Assembly: GCA_001465935.1 (NCBI GenBank)
Contig: LNKV01000019.1
Location: 310,001 to 374,000, forward strand
Origin: Clarireedia homoeocarpa
Lineage: Eukaryota > Ascomycota > Leotiomycetes > Helotiales > Rutstroemiaceae
Direction: 5' to 3'
DNA length: 64,000 nucleotides
Part shown: positions 31,750 to 43,423 of the stretch, one piece after another
Layout: each line of letters starts with the position of its first letter
Numbering within the stretch: position 1 is the stretch's first letter
The notes under the pieces: model-generated
Told to the model about the DNA's origin: nothing
Databases searched by the model: none
What the model saw: only the letters and a program-made list of their open reading frames with translations
Position numbers and translations under genes: made by a program

Positions 31750-32806
31750 AGGACTTGTCTCTGGGCGTTCAGCTTGAATCGGGAGTCCACTATCTTCTTA
31801 TCAAAAGTCGATAGACTGAGGCTCGACACCATCAAGAACCTTGGGTCCTGCGCAGTGAAACACCACTCTGTTGAAATGAAAACTAATGCACTGCAGAAGT
31901 TCGTGAGTCATTTGTACACGACGCGCAAAGACGTGTGATGTCCTAAAGTGTGTAATTATTGCAGGTTCTATGATGTATTGAATAACTTCTCTGAGGTTTC
32001 ATTATAGAGATTAGTATGAAGATACTGCGTAGATAACGCAGAAGTCATGACCCATTGCCGAGCCTTGCGAAGCCCCTGTGTCATACATAGTACCGGCGCT
32101 CATGTCTGTAGCATCATGATGTCTGTAAATTTTCGTGTGGCCAGCCTCGATAGCTTCAATTGAATGCGAGGCTTAAGCCCATGCACTCTCAGCATCCTGA
32201 AGGGTGTATACTGATATAGACCTGGTGTGCAAAAGTGGCGGATAGAGCATCATAAATAACCTACGATCGCACAGTATAGCTACTGCTTGATGACAACCAT
32301 CGGGTTCGATTCTGCGAGAGTGTCTGTAATTCCTCGACTGAGCGTTGGTGAATTACTTCAGCAAAGACGGACAGCTTCAGGAGATACTTCAGCGATAGAC
32401 TATTATGAAAGGGAAAACCACGATGAATAGTGATTTGTCTGCGCAATATTGCCTACTGTGTAGATTTCTCATCGCGAAATATCACTGCTGAATGGCTCGG
32501 AATATGTCCCAAGTTGCTGCTGCTCTTGCTTCAACTTGACGAAGTCGTAGAACTAATGATTTTCGGAAGTCTCGGAGATCTTTTCACCCTCACTATCCCT
32601 ATTAGTCTTAGCTCATCGGTGACTTCTTACAGCAGTTTTGAATCTTGCTGAGCATTCTATCAAGTTCATCTCACATTTTCATCTTTGTTTGTTGTTGTGT
32701 TGCGCATCTTTTCACCTACGCAGAAGTTCTACAGTAAGTGAACGCTGTGTAACCTCATCTCAGCAAGGCTAACATCATTGACAAGGCTTAGCGGCCGCCC
32801 AAATGG

Positions 32807-32885
32807 ATTTACCGCGTTTGCTCCTTCTAATTTACCGCGTTTGCTCCTTCTAATTTACCGCGTTTGCTCCTTCCAATTTACCGCG
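32807..32885. repeat. 23-bp tandem repeat, three full copies plus a partial
   Basis: Units at 32807-32829, 32830-32852, 32853-32875 and a partial at 32876-32885 each begin ATTTACCGCG and continue TTTGCTCCTTC-A. The copies differ at a single base in the third unit, so the array is young. Confidence 0.93.
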
Positions 32886-33479
32886 AATTATTGCTACGTA
32901 CGCGAGATATATTTCAAAGTTGAAAGTACCGGCAGGGAGGGTGTCATAAAAGCACCAAGTATAAAGCCCACGTAGAGCGTAGTATGTGTAGTATGTGCAT
33001 GATGACGGCTCTACGCACTCACGTGGACAGTACACCTATTACAGATTCATAATGATCCTGAGCTTAATGGCCACAATGGAATTTTGCTGCAAAGACCATG
33101 GTTATTGAAGTCATCTCTAAGAATGAATGAACCTAATCCTGGAAAAAGGAAAGAAAAACGGTAGTTTGACCGTGGAGACTATGCTTGAATTCATAATTAT
33201 CCTTAACTTCCAGCGGGAGCCATGGCAACTTGATCGGCTTGCCGATGCCTGGTAGGTTGTCGAACAGGAAGTCGCGATATACACTGTACTTGGTCTCTTT
33301 GATCTGCCACATATCCTTCAAACTTAACGATTGGCCCGAAGTTAAATCGTTCTCTCTCTGGCGCTGCATCGATGAAAACTCGATTAAAAGCCGAGAATAT
33401 CACCGTACGTCGATTGTTGACATCAACATGGTCTTTTGGAACGCCATTCCCTCACATATCTTGTTCATATTCCGACATT

Positions 33480-34973
33480 ATGGCATCCGGACTCGTCGTA
33501 TCTCTCATTGCCGCCTTTCAAGCAAGCCTTGCAGTCCTCCTGGTCATTTTCTACGGAGCCATCGCAGTATGGATGAAATTGCTCGACAGTCCGTCGGCCA
33601 AGATGTTTTCCAAAGTCTCTGTCAAGATATTCCTTCCGGCCCTGGAATTTGCGAAGATCGGTAGACAATTACATGCAGGTGGAGGCCATCGGTACAATAT
33701 CATCATGATATGGGCATGCGTCACTCACTCCGTTTTATTCTTGATTGGTGCAGCGTCGCACTACCTGCTGGGCATGCCAGATTGGATTACAGCAACCATA
33801 ATGTTCAACAACACGACAAGCTATCCACTACTTCTAATTCAGGCACTGGACCAGACGGGTCTTTTGGACACGCTAATAACTACCGGGAGAGGAACAGATG
33901 ATGATCCAATCGAGCAAGCAAAATCATACTTCCTAGTCTATTCAGTCCTCTCCAGTTGCTTGACTTTCGCCATTGGCCCAAGACTCATGGATACAGAACT
34001 GGCCCATGAACCACCGCAAGACGAAGATCTCCTATCTACACTGGATCATTTACAACAAGAAGGAGATGAAGAAGCATCCGAGACTGTTGTGACGAATGGA
34101 TTGCTATCGCCAAATGAACACACCGGCTTACTCTCACCCGTCTTTCGTCGGCCATCCGCGATATCAGGGAGATCAACATCTTTCTTCCCATCAAGGCGAG
34201 GATCCAGTTCCCGTACAGTCCGTGATCCAATCGTATATGACCGCCGTCCTTCTTCCCTTGTCAGTAGGAAACAATGGTTCAGCCTCAGCGATCGAGTCCG
34301 TTGGTGGCTACTTTTCTTCTACGACTTTCTCAATGCTCCGTTACTTGGAGCCATCGCAGGTGCGATCGTAGGCCTATCACCTACTCTCCATCGCTGGTTC
34401 TTCAACCAAACTGTGAACGGCGGCATCTTTACAGCATGGCTCACAGCATCGTTGGAAAACGTCGGGATCCTATTCGTATCCCTACCAGTCGTCGGGGCAG
34501 GAGTCTCACTATACACCGCCATGCAAAAGACACAAAAGGACACCATCAAGGGCAAGGGGAAAGAAATCCCCGGCACGCCCTACCTAACCACCCTATTCGT
34601 ACTAATAGTCCGACTTGTAATCGCGCCGATCTTCTCCACAGGAACCATCTACTACTTGGCCACACACACGACTTGGATCGGCCGCGATCCCATCTTGTGG
34701 TTCTCGATGATGTTCATGCCCGTGGGCCCGTCGGCCGTAAAGCTCATCACCATGGTGGAGGTCAGCGACGCGAGCGAGGCGGACCAGCACAAGATCGCAA
34801 AGTTACTGGCGGTACGTATTATTCTCAGCTCAGCCAAGCCAAGCCCGCTAGCTGGCTACCCAACCAATCACCCAACTTACTAACTGACATGGCAGATATC
34901 GTATACCATTTCTCCAGTGTTGGCATTTGCGGTGGTGGGGAGTTTGCGCGCGTGCGAAGCAGCTATGCGGTGA
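33480..34973 (+). CDS. Auxin efflux carrier family (PIN-like) transporter
   Basis: Two exons, 33480-34811 and 34896-34973, joined by an 84-base intron, give 469 residues. The ATG at 33480 (MASGLVVSLIAAF) is preferred over one 36 codons upstream at 33372, because the family begins directly with the first helix. About five hydrophobic helices lie at the N-terminus (including the VKIFLPALEFAKIG and MFNNTTSYPLLLIQAL helices) and four to five at the C-terminus. They are separated by a Ser-rich cytosolic loop of about 110 residues. This bipartite layout is typical of PF03547 members, which in yeasts sit in the ER or vacuole membrane. The substrate is unknown. The last exon adds ISYTISPVLAFAVVGSLRAC. 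Confidence 0.88.
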
Positions 34974-35600
34974 GCTGGCTGAATTCATTTTACATGGTCC
35001 GTTCGGTTCGGGGAGGAAAATAGATCGTGGATGACGTATCGTATAGTAAAGATCCTCTTTTTTTTTTTCCTTCTCTTTCTTTCTTCTTTCTTTCTTGGAA
35101 TGTACACACCTAACTTACATGATAGGTACCCGCCAACTAGCAGCACAGTAATAGAGGGCTAATTTTAGTTCTCATTGGCTTGGTTCCGGCTGTACAGTAC
35201 AGTCCATTACAGCACACTCTCCAATTATTATCTGCTGGCGCTCGACCAAGGAAGTATGAAACGGGAGGAAGAAGATATGAAACTGAGGCGTGGTTTGGTT
35301 TGGTTTGGTTAGGATATGATGTGAAAGATGGGATCATGAGGAGACGTTGTTTTCATGTTATTCGTGATATTATTATTCAGTAATAAAGACTAGGTATTGT
35401 TTTCATCATGGAAGGAAGGAATGAAAAGAGAAACTGAAAACCAATGCAGGTATCATCCGTTATACTGGTCATGCAAAACCCGATTTCAATCCAACCCAAT
35501 CCAGCGCCATGCAATGTTATATTTCATCTCCTTTCCAATCGTTCACGCTTCACCCTGCAATCTCCATCGCCATATCCATCTTCATCACCACTCACTCACT
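34974..35600. other. Convergent intergenic spacer
   Basis: It holds the 3' flanks of the PIN-like transporter and the PAP2 phosphatase. A T10 plus TTCT-rich stretch lies at 35058-35095, and GGTTT repeats at 35292-35309. No gene was seen. Confidence 0.5.
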
Positions 35601-36871
35601 TTAAACAATATTCTCCGAATTTGCATACCTCCCCGCTCCCGCTCCCGCTCCCGGCCCCGCAACCGGCTTCCTACCAATGCCCGCTCCATGACCCCTCACA
35701 TCACCACCCTGCACAACACCCTCCTTGCCATATCCATGACCATGTTCATGTCCATACCCGGCCCCGGTACCCCAGCCCACCTGTCTCGTAAATGTGGCAT
35801 CCTCGAGCTCTGCGCTAACACCCGCACCAGGGAATGGAACAGATCGATTCAAGGGGATGTGGTTGGTGCGCCAGTCCCAGATACTTGCATACACCATTCT
35901 GTAACCCGAGAAGGCCATCACGGTCCCGATGATTGCGCCTGCGAGACAGTCGTACCAGTTGTGGTACTCGTCGATGGTGAGGGCGCCGGCGATCAGGGTA
36001 GCGCCGAGGATGGGGGCGTAGGTTGCGATGAGTTTCCACATGGCGGGGTGGTAGTTGGACCAGACCTTGAGTTTGGCGTTGAGGTAGAGGTAGAGGAAGA
36101 CGAAGCCGGCAAAGGCGGCGGTGGAGTGGCCGGATGGGAAGGATTCGAGGGAGTCGTCGATTTCGTCTTCGTCGCCCGTGCAGATGGTGCGGTCGTACAT
36201 GATGAAGTTGAGGCCATTGCCGGTTTCTTGGGCGGTGGTTACGGGGATGTTGGGTTTGCAGACGGTGAGGAAGTGAGGTCGGAGACCACCGATGAGCCAT
36301 TTGAGGAAGACTTGGACTGAGGGGGGTTGTGTCAGTGGTTGTTTGAGTGCAGATGGAGGCTCGTGGTACTTACAGACTGCGGCAGTGATCAGAGAGTAGA
36401 GAAGTCCAATAACTGCATTGTTGACATCCCAGAACGATCTAATTCTAATTTGGCAAATCAAGAAAACGGTGATAGGAACCAACGCAGCCAGGAGAGCAGC
36501 AGCCCAGATGGGAACGATCTCATTACGAAGAGGGTATGCGAATTGAGGGTAGACGATTTCTGCAAACAATTCAACATTAGCAATGTTCTTGTTGGCAGAG
36601 AATATTGAAGTTGCAACATACCTCCATCCTGGAAATAGACTGGGAAAGATCTGGACGGAGCTGGATGAGCTTCGTATACACCGAGACCGATGGCGCCCAT
36701 GGCGGCCATGGTGAGGATATCAAGCCAGGTGACTTTAAGCCATTGACCGAAGCTGGGGCGCTTGTTCATGGGGAGAATGAGAGGTTCTTTGTGACGGCGC
36801 GTTTGCGCATGGGTGGTGCCATTTGCAGGAGCGACATTGGCGTCTTGGTGTCGACGAGTGAAGAGACCCAT
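35601..36871 (-). CDS. PAP2-family lipid phosphate phosphatase (Dpp1/Lpp1-like)
   Basis: Three exons on the minus strand (36622-36871, 36374-36559, 35601-36316) give 383 residues with about six membrane helices. Phosphatase motif C1 appears as KWLIGGLRP (151-159) and motif C2 as PSGH (206-209). Motif C3 is represented by TIDEYHNWYD: the catalytic His and Asp are kept, but the usual Ser-Arg pair upstream reads as Ala-Leu. Such enzymes dephosphorylate diacylglycerol pyrophosphate, phosphatidate or lysophosphatidate at the vacuole or Golgi membrane. The C-terminal 90 residues are rich in Gly, His and Tyr, with a GHEHGHGYG run, and then a GAGAGAG stretch. A fungal DPP1-like protein is the best call, with activity uncertain because of C3. 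Confidence 0.87.
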
Positions 36872-39219
36872 CTTGGGCGGTTGAGTGGTGTGACGTGAGT
36901 AAAGAGCCCTGAGAAAGAGAAGAAGAAAGTTCGTCGCTACGGTTTCTTGTAGACCGGAGAAGAACGTCTTGGAGCAGAAGATATCAAACTTTAATAGCTC
37001 ACCTCTCAGCCCAACAACCGATTTGATTACCTGGCTAAGTTCACGTAGCTCAGCTCATTTCCCCAAATTCAAGTTCTCGCTTCCCTCCCTTGATACCCAG
37101 CGCCAAAGAAAAATAGCCATAACGTTCGATTGCATCGAGAATCCCAACCCTCTGATTGGTCGCATCGGATGACGTCAGCATAGCGCGGTGCCGCAATCCG
37201 GTCTGAACACGCGCAAATTGTCAATTGCTATGCTCGCCATGGTGAAAAACTGGGAAGCGAGACCGTTTCCCCATCTTGAATTGCGTGCGCCGAGCATTTG
37301 CCAAGCATTTGCCAAGACCATGTGATTCATGTCTGCATACCTTTTGGTAGGAACTGTTGCGCTTTCTGTGTGAGACGAGAGACGTTTGCGAAAGGGATGT
37401 TGTCGATCTTTGTTTGTTTTTTGCGGGTATGTGTGGCTGGAGTGACGATGAGTTCAACGGAAAGCTTGTCTGGGGTGAGCAAAAGCTTGCGTTTTCTTGG
37501 TATAGCTCGCTGCTGTTGGGACCCTTTTGTTGTCGTTATTGGATGGCTCTTCAAGTCGATGTAAGCATCGTCATCTGTTTGGTGTATCATATTAATGTTT
37601 TACTTTGTGAGCGACTTATTGCGTTGCTTCACTCCTTTCTATCTTACCCATCGCTGACTCTGTCATGGCCTTAGAGATGTGTGTGCTTGTCGGTCTGTAT
37701 CCATGACTCGACACTGGGATTTCAAAAATCGACATTGCTTTCTTGAAGTTATCTAACTAGTCATTTACCGCAAAATATTTCCCAAAACTTCATTCCACTT
37801 CACAAAAGCCGAGAATACAAAGACAGTAACTAGCGGCCACGAATACCGATCTCACTTCTCACAGACTAGTCCATACATATATATACTGCCATCCCTCCCT
37901 TCCTCATAGATCAAAGAAATGGATGCAGAGCCACACCAGCAACCACCGATCCACCAGCAAAGCAAATCCCTCCCCAATCCCAATCCTAACCTCTTCTCGC
38001 TGCTTTGGCATCAAGAGAACCGCACGCACGCAGGCACGCAGCCAAACAAACAAACGAACATGTAGAGAAGAGAGCCTGCCTCAAATCAAGTCAAGACAAG
38101 ACAAGACCGAGATCACAGTATTGGAACCGTGCTCACCGACGCTTTGGATATTTAATTGGCGAGGAAAAGGTGGCTGACTGACGAAGGGGGGGGGGGGGGG
38201 GGGGTGTATATGGAAGAGGAAGAGGAAGAGGAAGAGGAAGAGGAAGCAATCTACATTTTTACATTTCCTGGAAGCAGATAGAGATGGAGATGGAAATAGA
38301 CTCACGCATATCTGTCTCTATCTCCTTCTCCAAGTCGAATGCAAGATTAGTGGAGGGAGTTCAGGGTATGGATGGTTTGTATCAGGAGAGGTTTATGCGG
38401 TGTAAGTACACACTACACTGCATAATTGAAGTGCGGATGCATAAAACCCTCTTGACAGACGGGTATCCTCACATATGCTTCAGGTTCACAAGCAATCACT
38501 CAAAGACAGCAAACAAAAGTATGGTTGGTAAATCTTAATATTTTCAAGCACCTTTCCTCCTCCCTTTCACTTCTCTCTTCCCTCTTTCTCCTTTTCAAAA
38601 ACCTCAAATCCACCAATGGTATGCACAAAAAAGTCAAAATAATTCCAATCGAAAAAGAATTTACCTCTTCAATACCCTCAAGCCGATCTGCGGCGAGTAT
38701 ATAACATAAGAGGTAGGTTTTGAAAAATTTTCCCGTACCCAAATCACTCCATCTATGAAAATTATCTATAATTTCAATCCAATCATGTCCACCACCATGC
38801 AATTAAAGTCGATCCCAACGAGCTCATCATTAGTGAAAGAGAGCCTGTGTGTGCGTGTTGGGAGAACCGAAAGGTTCTGGCGGAACAAAAAGGGAGGTCC
38901 AAACTCCTGGCAACGAATCCAAGTATGTCGGGGGGTATATTTTGTGTCGTTAATCGGGTGCAAAATCGTAGAAATGCGTAACAATAAAAAAAGGGCGTGA
39001 AGACAGAAACAAGAAGTATCTTCAAGCCTCGAATGCAGTGTCGTGAAGTTTTATAAAATTTAGAAATGCGAAAAGTGCGAAAAGTTTGAAGGTTTATGGT
39101 ATGAAGTTGTGAAGATGTCGCATCGAAGATTTCGTGGGCGTGTGGAAGTGAGGTTGTGTTGCATTCCAACATAGGTTTAGGCCTCTTGACTGGAATACTG
39201 TATTCATGACCCCGCATGT
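36872..39219. other. 2.3-kb intergenic region, no supported gene
   Basis: It starts with the promoter of the PAP2 gene. A GCATTTGCCAA direct duplication lies near 37294-37316. A 19-base G run lies at 38186-38204 and a GAAGAG purine run at 38212-38246. The end is the 3' flank of the GPI-type protein gene. Open frames of 60-105 codons are unconvincing. Confidence 0.5.
38186..38246. repeat. G19 homopolymer followed by (GAAGAG)n purine tract
   Basis: G run at 38186-38204, then 35 consecutive purines at 38212-38246 made of GAAGAG hexamers. The hexamer is the complement of the CTCTTC unit in the pyrimidine tract at 235-355. Confidence 0.9.
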
Positions 39220-39570
39220 TTACAGCATAGCTACAACAGCCATAGCAAACAAGCCCATGATGCCAACTCCACCTGCTTGAACCGTTGGTGCGGCGGCCAC
39301 GAAATTGGAAGGAACAGCTGATGATGGAGCCGCAGATGAGGGAAGTTTTCCGGTGCCAGTCGCAACGGTTGTGCCTACTGATGTAGGAGCAACGACAGAG
39401 GTATTGTATGAAGAGAAGGTAGATGTGACGGAGGCGACAACTTCCGAGACAGTGATGGTACGGGTTTGGGTGGATGTTGAAGTGAAGGTGGTTGTGGAAG
39501 TCTCGGCCTGGGCGCAGACGAATGCGACGAAGAGGGAAAGCAGTAATGCTGAAAGACCGTGGAACTGCAT
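39220..39570 (-). CDS. Small Ser/Thr-rich GPI-anchored wall protein candidate
   Basis: 116 residues are read from the ATG at 39570, the position where a clear signal peptide starts (MQFHGLSALLLSLFVAFVCAQ). The frame stays open 60 codons further upstream, but that part lacks a signal peptide. The mature part is almost entirely Ser, Thr, Val and Ala (TSTTTFTSTSTQTRTITVSE and similar), a pattern for dense O-mannosylation. The last 20 residues are hydrophobic (GGVGIMGLFAMAVVAML) and end without a charged tail, as in GPI attachment signals. Small GPI-modified Ser/Thr proteins are common in fungal walls. No catalytic domain is present. Confidence 0.75.
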   Translation of the reverse strand: MQFHGLSALLLSLFVAFVCAQAETSTTTFTSTSTQTRTITVSEVVASVTSTFSSYNTSVVAPTSVGTTVATGTGKLPSSAAPSSAVPSNFVAAAPTVQAGGVGIMGLFAMAVVAML

Positions 39571-40089
39571 CTTGAATGTATGTTGTTGTAGATATCGACA
39601 GTAACTTGAATCCGATGGGGTCGAGGTAGAAGATATGTTCCAATGATTGTGAGGGAATACAAAACGTACTTGCGCAAAGTATTGAGTGGGAGTTGATCCT
39701 ATTGTGATGCAGAAATGTATATTGTATTGTAGTAGGGTAGACTTTGCCAACGAAGTCTTGAATGGATTCTTTGGTATGGGATGATGAATGCGAGTGTGAG
39801 TATGAGTGAGAGTGAGAGTGAGAGTGAGTGAGGGAAGTTGTGTACCAAAAGAGTGAGAGGTCGAGAAAAAGGTTGGGGGAGAGGATGAAGATATCTTGGT
39901 GGTGTTTGGGTTGGCGAGTAAGTTGTTATGTGGGACGGCTCCTTGGCCAATTTGGCGGGTTAACCCGAGTTGATTGGAGAAATTTACCCGTGGAAGCCGG
40001 TTGCGCTTGGGCTGACTAGGGCGGGTGGGTTTCGCTGGACACTACGAAATACATACAGTATGTACTAGTATGCTCGCTCCTCTTTTTTA
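39571..40089. other. Intergenic region upstream of the GPI-type protein gene
   Basis: This is the presumed promoter of the minus-strand wall protein. A GAGTGAGAGTGAGAGTGAGAG-like repeat is at about 39790-39830. The MITE starts at its right edge. Confidence 0.45.
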
Positions 40090-40354
40090 CCCTCCCCTCC
40101 CAAGAATAATTGTTATTTGGTGGGTCTCTACCTTGTATAGCAAGAAGGACTTGATTTGAGTGGCTAACCCCCTTACTATTGTCCTTGCCAGTATCCTGCT
40201 CGACCTAATTTAGCTGGCCCAAGGTGTGTTTAGCTGGGTCGGTAAAAAATTTCTGTGGCAAATTTTTGGAATCTAGTTAATTCTACTTGCTGAACACCCT
40301 GGTTGTGCTAGGACCAGAACCCACTAAATAACAATTATTCTTGGGAGGGGAGAG
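40090..40354. mobile_element. 265-bp MITE with 36-bp terminal inverted repeats and TA target sites
   Basis: Terminal inverted repeats are 40090-40125 and 40319-40354. They match at 34 of 36 positions when one is reverse-complemented, and share the core CCCTCCCAAGAATAATTG. A TA dinucleotide borders each end (40088-40089 and 40355-40356), as expected for Tc1/mariner-type target duplication. The 193-bp interior is non-coding. It contains two TTTAGCTGG copies. This is a short non-autonomous element (miniature inverted-repeat transposable element). The family is not identified, and a cognate transposase is not in the window. Confidence 0.82.
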
Positions 40355-40740
40355 TACGGAGAATGTGCTGGGGCTATCAGCCTTCCTCGGCAGAGCAAAC
40401 AGACGGGGCAGAACAAATGGGCGGAAGCGAGCAAATGAGATGGGGTTCTTTGCAATTAATTGTTAATAGACTGCATATTACTGCAGACTTACGACTTACG
40501 GAGCAATGCTTGGTTTGCTGCTTGGTTACATGAAAAAACGGCAAGGAAGAGGGAAGAGGAAGGAGGGCGGTTTGGCGATACGTGGAGTGTGTCAATGGGA
40601 TGAACAAAACAATCTCCGCAACCTTAAGCAGTTGCACGGTCTTGGGCTTTGCATTGCGAGGCTGGCACTTGGGCTTTGCTTCTCGGTGTTTGGGGTAGAA
40701 TGTGGTTGAAGATGCCGTGAGTTGTGTGTGCTGCGTGCGT

Positions 40741-40860
40741 TTCATCTGGCAGTGGGTTGTTGGTTGTGGGTTGTGGGTTGTTGTTGGTTGTTGTTGGTCG
40801 TTGGTCGTTGGTCGTTGGTCTAGTCGCTGGGTGTTGGGTGCTGGGTGTTGGTTGTTGGTC
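40741..40860. repeat. GGTTGTT/GGTCGTT minisatellite
   Basis: Degenerate 5-7-bp units (GGTTGT, GGTTGTT, GGTCGTT, GGGTGTT) run for about 120 bases with G and T dominating the plus strand. The units drift gradually from GGTTGT to GGGTGCT along the array. Confidence 0.75.
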
Positions 40861-41474
40861 TTCCTCCTTACTCTCCCTCTCACTCTCCCTCTCCCTCTCA
40901 TCAACTACCACTACCACTACCACTACCACTCCCGCAGAGGAACCACACAAACATTCTTGTGGGGACTTCCATTGCTTCCTTCCTCCACCGTCCCTTCGTC
41001 CCCACCCACACCATGCATCTCGACCGCAACCGCAATCTCACTCTTTTATTCTTCTCGACGCGAGAAACACGGGATGGGCATGGCACTAGCAAGGATCCTG
41101 CTGAGACGGAAGCAGTTTGATAGCCGCTTCGGGTTTAAGCGAAAGGCTGGTACCTGAACTAGCGGGAAAATCTGTGTGGCCGTCGAGACGGTAAACGAAA
41201 ATCTCGCCAATCCCGGTACCTGAAGCTAATCCGCTTGGGGAAATTATCGTGAATGTGCGTGTGAATGTGCGTGTGCCTGTGCGTGTGCCTGACTAGTTCT
41301 AGGTGTTTATCGTCGGTCGGATAGCAACGGGAGCATCGGGGGAACTAAAAAATCCAACGACGCTTTCCAGCCAATCGTTCTTGCATTCTCTTGCCCAAGT
41401 CGTTGAAGATGCAGTCATTCTGCTTTTACCGCAAGTCGGGCAGTCTACTGTATCCGTTGGCAGCGCATACGAGG

Positions 41475-41521
41475 TATCTATCCATCTATCCATCCACCCA
41501 TCCACCCATCCACCCATCCAC
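41475..41521. repeat. CATC/CCAT tetranucleotide microsatellite
   Basis: About 47 bases of TATCCATC then CATCCACC units. Confidence 0.85.
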
Positions 41522-43423
41522 TTCCGCCTTCCTTCAGTCGCCTTCGCCACGTGTGTAGACCGTTTCTTGCTCCCAGCTTTGATTCCTTCCCGTCAGGCAC
41601 ACACCTGCGAGCTGAAGCTCAGAGTACAAAGTAGAACAACCCGAAGAAATTCCGTTATGGTTATCGAGAAAGAAATTACCGCGAAACCACTCATCACCAT
41701 CACCACTCACTCCTATATTGATCATCACCTGCCATCCGGATAACTCTAATAACTCGAATATGTGTCCTGGTACGGAGCTTTGTGTGGTCCAAATCAAATG
41801 AGGAGCTGATCGCAAATAATAGCGAGAGCGAGATGAGATTAATCTTTTGACCCACGACCCGGTAGAATCCTTACTATTACTGGTCTTCGCTTCTCCCTGC
41901 TTATGTGAGTGATCTAATCTCCTTCTCATTGGCCGCATCTCCCTTTTGTGGAGATTTGGATGAGCATATCCTTTTCCTCGCGAAAGCCGCCTCCAAATCC
42001 TCTTTCCTCCCAAGAACTTGGCTGCGATGCGATGCGCCAGCAACTCGCCAGCAACTCGCCAACACTCGAAATTATTGAAAAAATAATAAATAAAAAAAGA
42101 GCAAGCCCTCTAGATCTCGTTCAACGAAACACCATCTTTTTCCTTGGTTCTATGCGATAAATCTCATTCCTACACCACACGGTATCAATTCCACCGAGCG
42201 AAGGATACACGCGCAAAAGCTCCTAAACAGTCGCACAGTCTCGAGAACAGCCTTTCATTTCAAATAAAGAACGTCTCTCCAAATCCTTCATCTCTTGTTT
42301 CCCGCCCTCACCACCCGCCCATTTCAAAAATAATCTCATGGCCCGGCCGCTCTCTTCCCAAGCTTTTACACCAACTTGGTCCAATCCTTCCATTACACAA
42401 CCTTCATCCTTCCTCAAATCAAACCCGTCGTCGCAGCGGGCTACTTGTCTAGATGAAGAACAATTCCTTCAAGTCAAACTATTGATGTGTCAGCCTATGT
42501 TTGGGTCCTGTTCTGTTCGGCGATTCATTCTAGATTTTGATAAGCATCCGATACATCTTTTTGCTCTTTCTTTGTGCTTCATCTCGCACCCTTTGTCTTC
42601 TAGCCCTGTCCTAGATTAGTACTCTAGACTTGCCTATATGGAATGTCGAGACGACGTTTCAGAAATCTCAGCTATTCACGTGACCAACACATGACTGCCA
42701 CCAGGTGAACATCCTCAATCACGGAGCGATGCTTACATTTACCATCGAATAAACTCCTTATGTATGATCTACATCTGATACGATGATCCTGTTTGCGTAC
42801 GTGCCCCAAGTTGGGACCTGAAAGCAACAGTTGCGAAAATGGGTTTATATCACGTGGCGTGTTTTACATTGATGAAAGTGACGACGATGACCCTGAATGT
42901 CTATACCACAAGAGGCGTACATGTGCGGGGGCATGCCATGCTTAGAGAATATCATTTTATTTTGTATTTCATCGTAATTCAGAAAGGAAGACTACAGTCA
43001 TGCGACCTTCGCAACTAGAAGACTAATGCTGAGCACGCTCAGTCAATGAAGAGTAAGACTTACTTACCAAGAACTTCCGAGATGTCCCGAACACGGAATC
43101 TATGCACACTTTTCCTTTGATCGATGTATTGGTCTAGCAAGATAACAAAGAGCATACCTGCAAGAACACAATGGCATTGTGCAACACATGTTTTCATACA
43201 ACACATACACTAGTACTTTCCGGACATGTAAGGAACATTTCGTTAACAGAACAAGAACATTGTCTGTTTTGGTACTTAAGAATAGCGTTAGAAGTCTCCT
43301 CAATTTATCTCATCAGCAACTCATCACGTCCAATTCACTAACTTTTTTGACCAAACGGAATTCTTCATATCTTTTTATTCAGGTCCGTAAGTTTAAAGCA
43401 AGTCTCAAACAAGTTTTTACACC

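Larger units (their letters stand above)
30054..33479. other. 3.4-kb gene-poor region
   Basis: No gene is firmly supported. It contains the GPCR promoter (from 30054), a hairpin palindrome at 30856-30874, an A-rich run at about 30935-30955, a weak 133-codon frame at 31348-31749, a 23-bp tandem repeat at 32807-32885 beside a NotI-type GCGGCCGC, and the promoter of the downstream transporter. Confidence 0.5.
40355..43423. other. 3-kb gene-poor region with low-complexity DNA
   Basis: No gene was supported. Notable pieces are a TTG/GGT minisatellite at about 40741-40860, CTCCCT and ACCACT runs at 40866-40932, a TGTGCGTG repeat at 41254-41288 and a CATC/CCAT tetranucleotide tract at 41475-41521. 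The 3' end is the presumed promoter of the zinc-finger gene. Confidence 0.5.

Noticed and set aside
33372..33479. Upstream ATG for the PIN-like transporter
   Set aside because: It would add a polar 36-residue leader ahead of the first membrane helix, which the family lacks.
35397..36320. 307-codon plus-strand frame
   Set aside because: It is the antisense shadow of the PAP2 phosphatase and has unnatural composition.
38783..39643. 286-codon minus frame
   Set aside because: It overlaps the GPI-type protein gene in another frame and has no coherent hydrophobic or domain pattern.
41534..42043. 169-codon minus frame
   Set aside because: No recognisable domain and poor context. It spans a microsatellite region.
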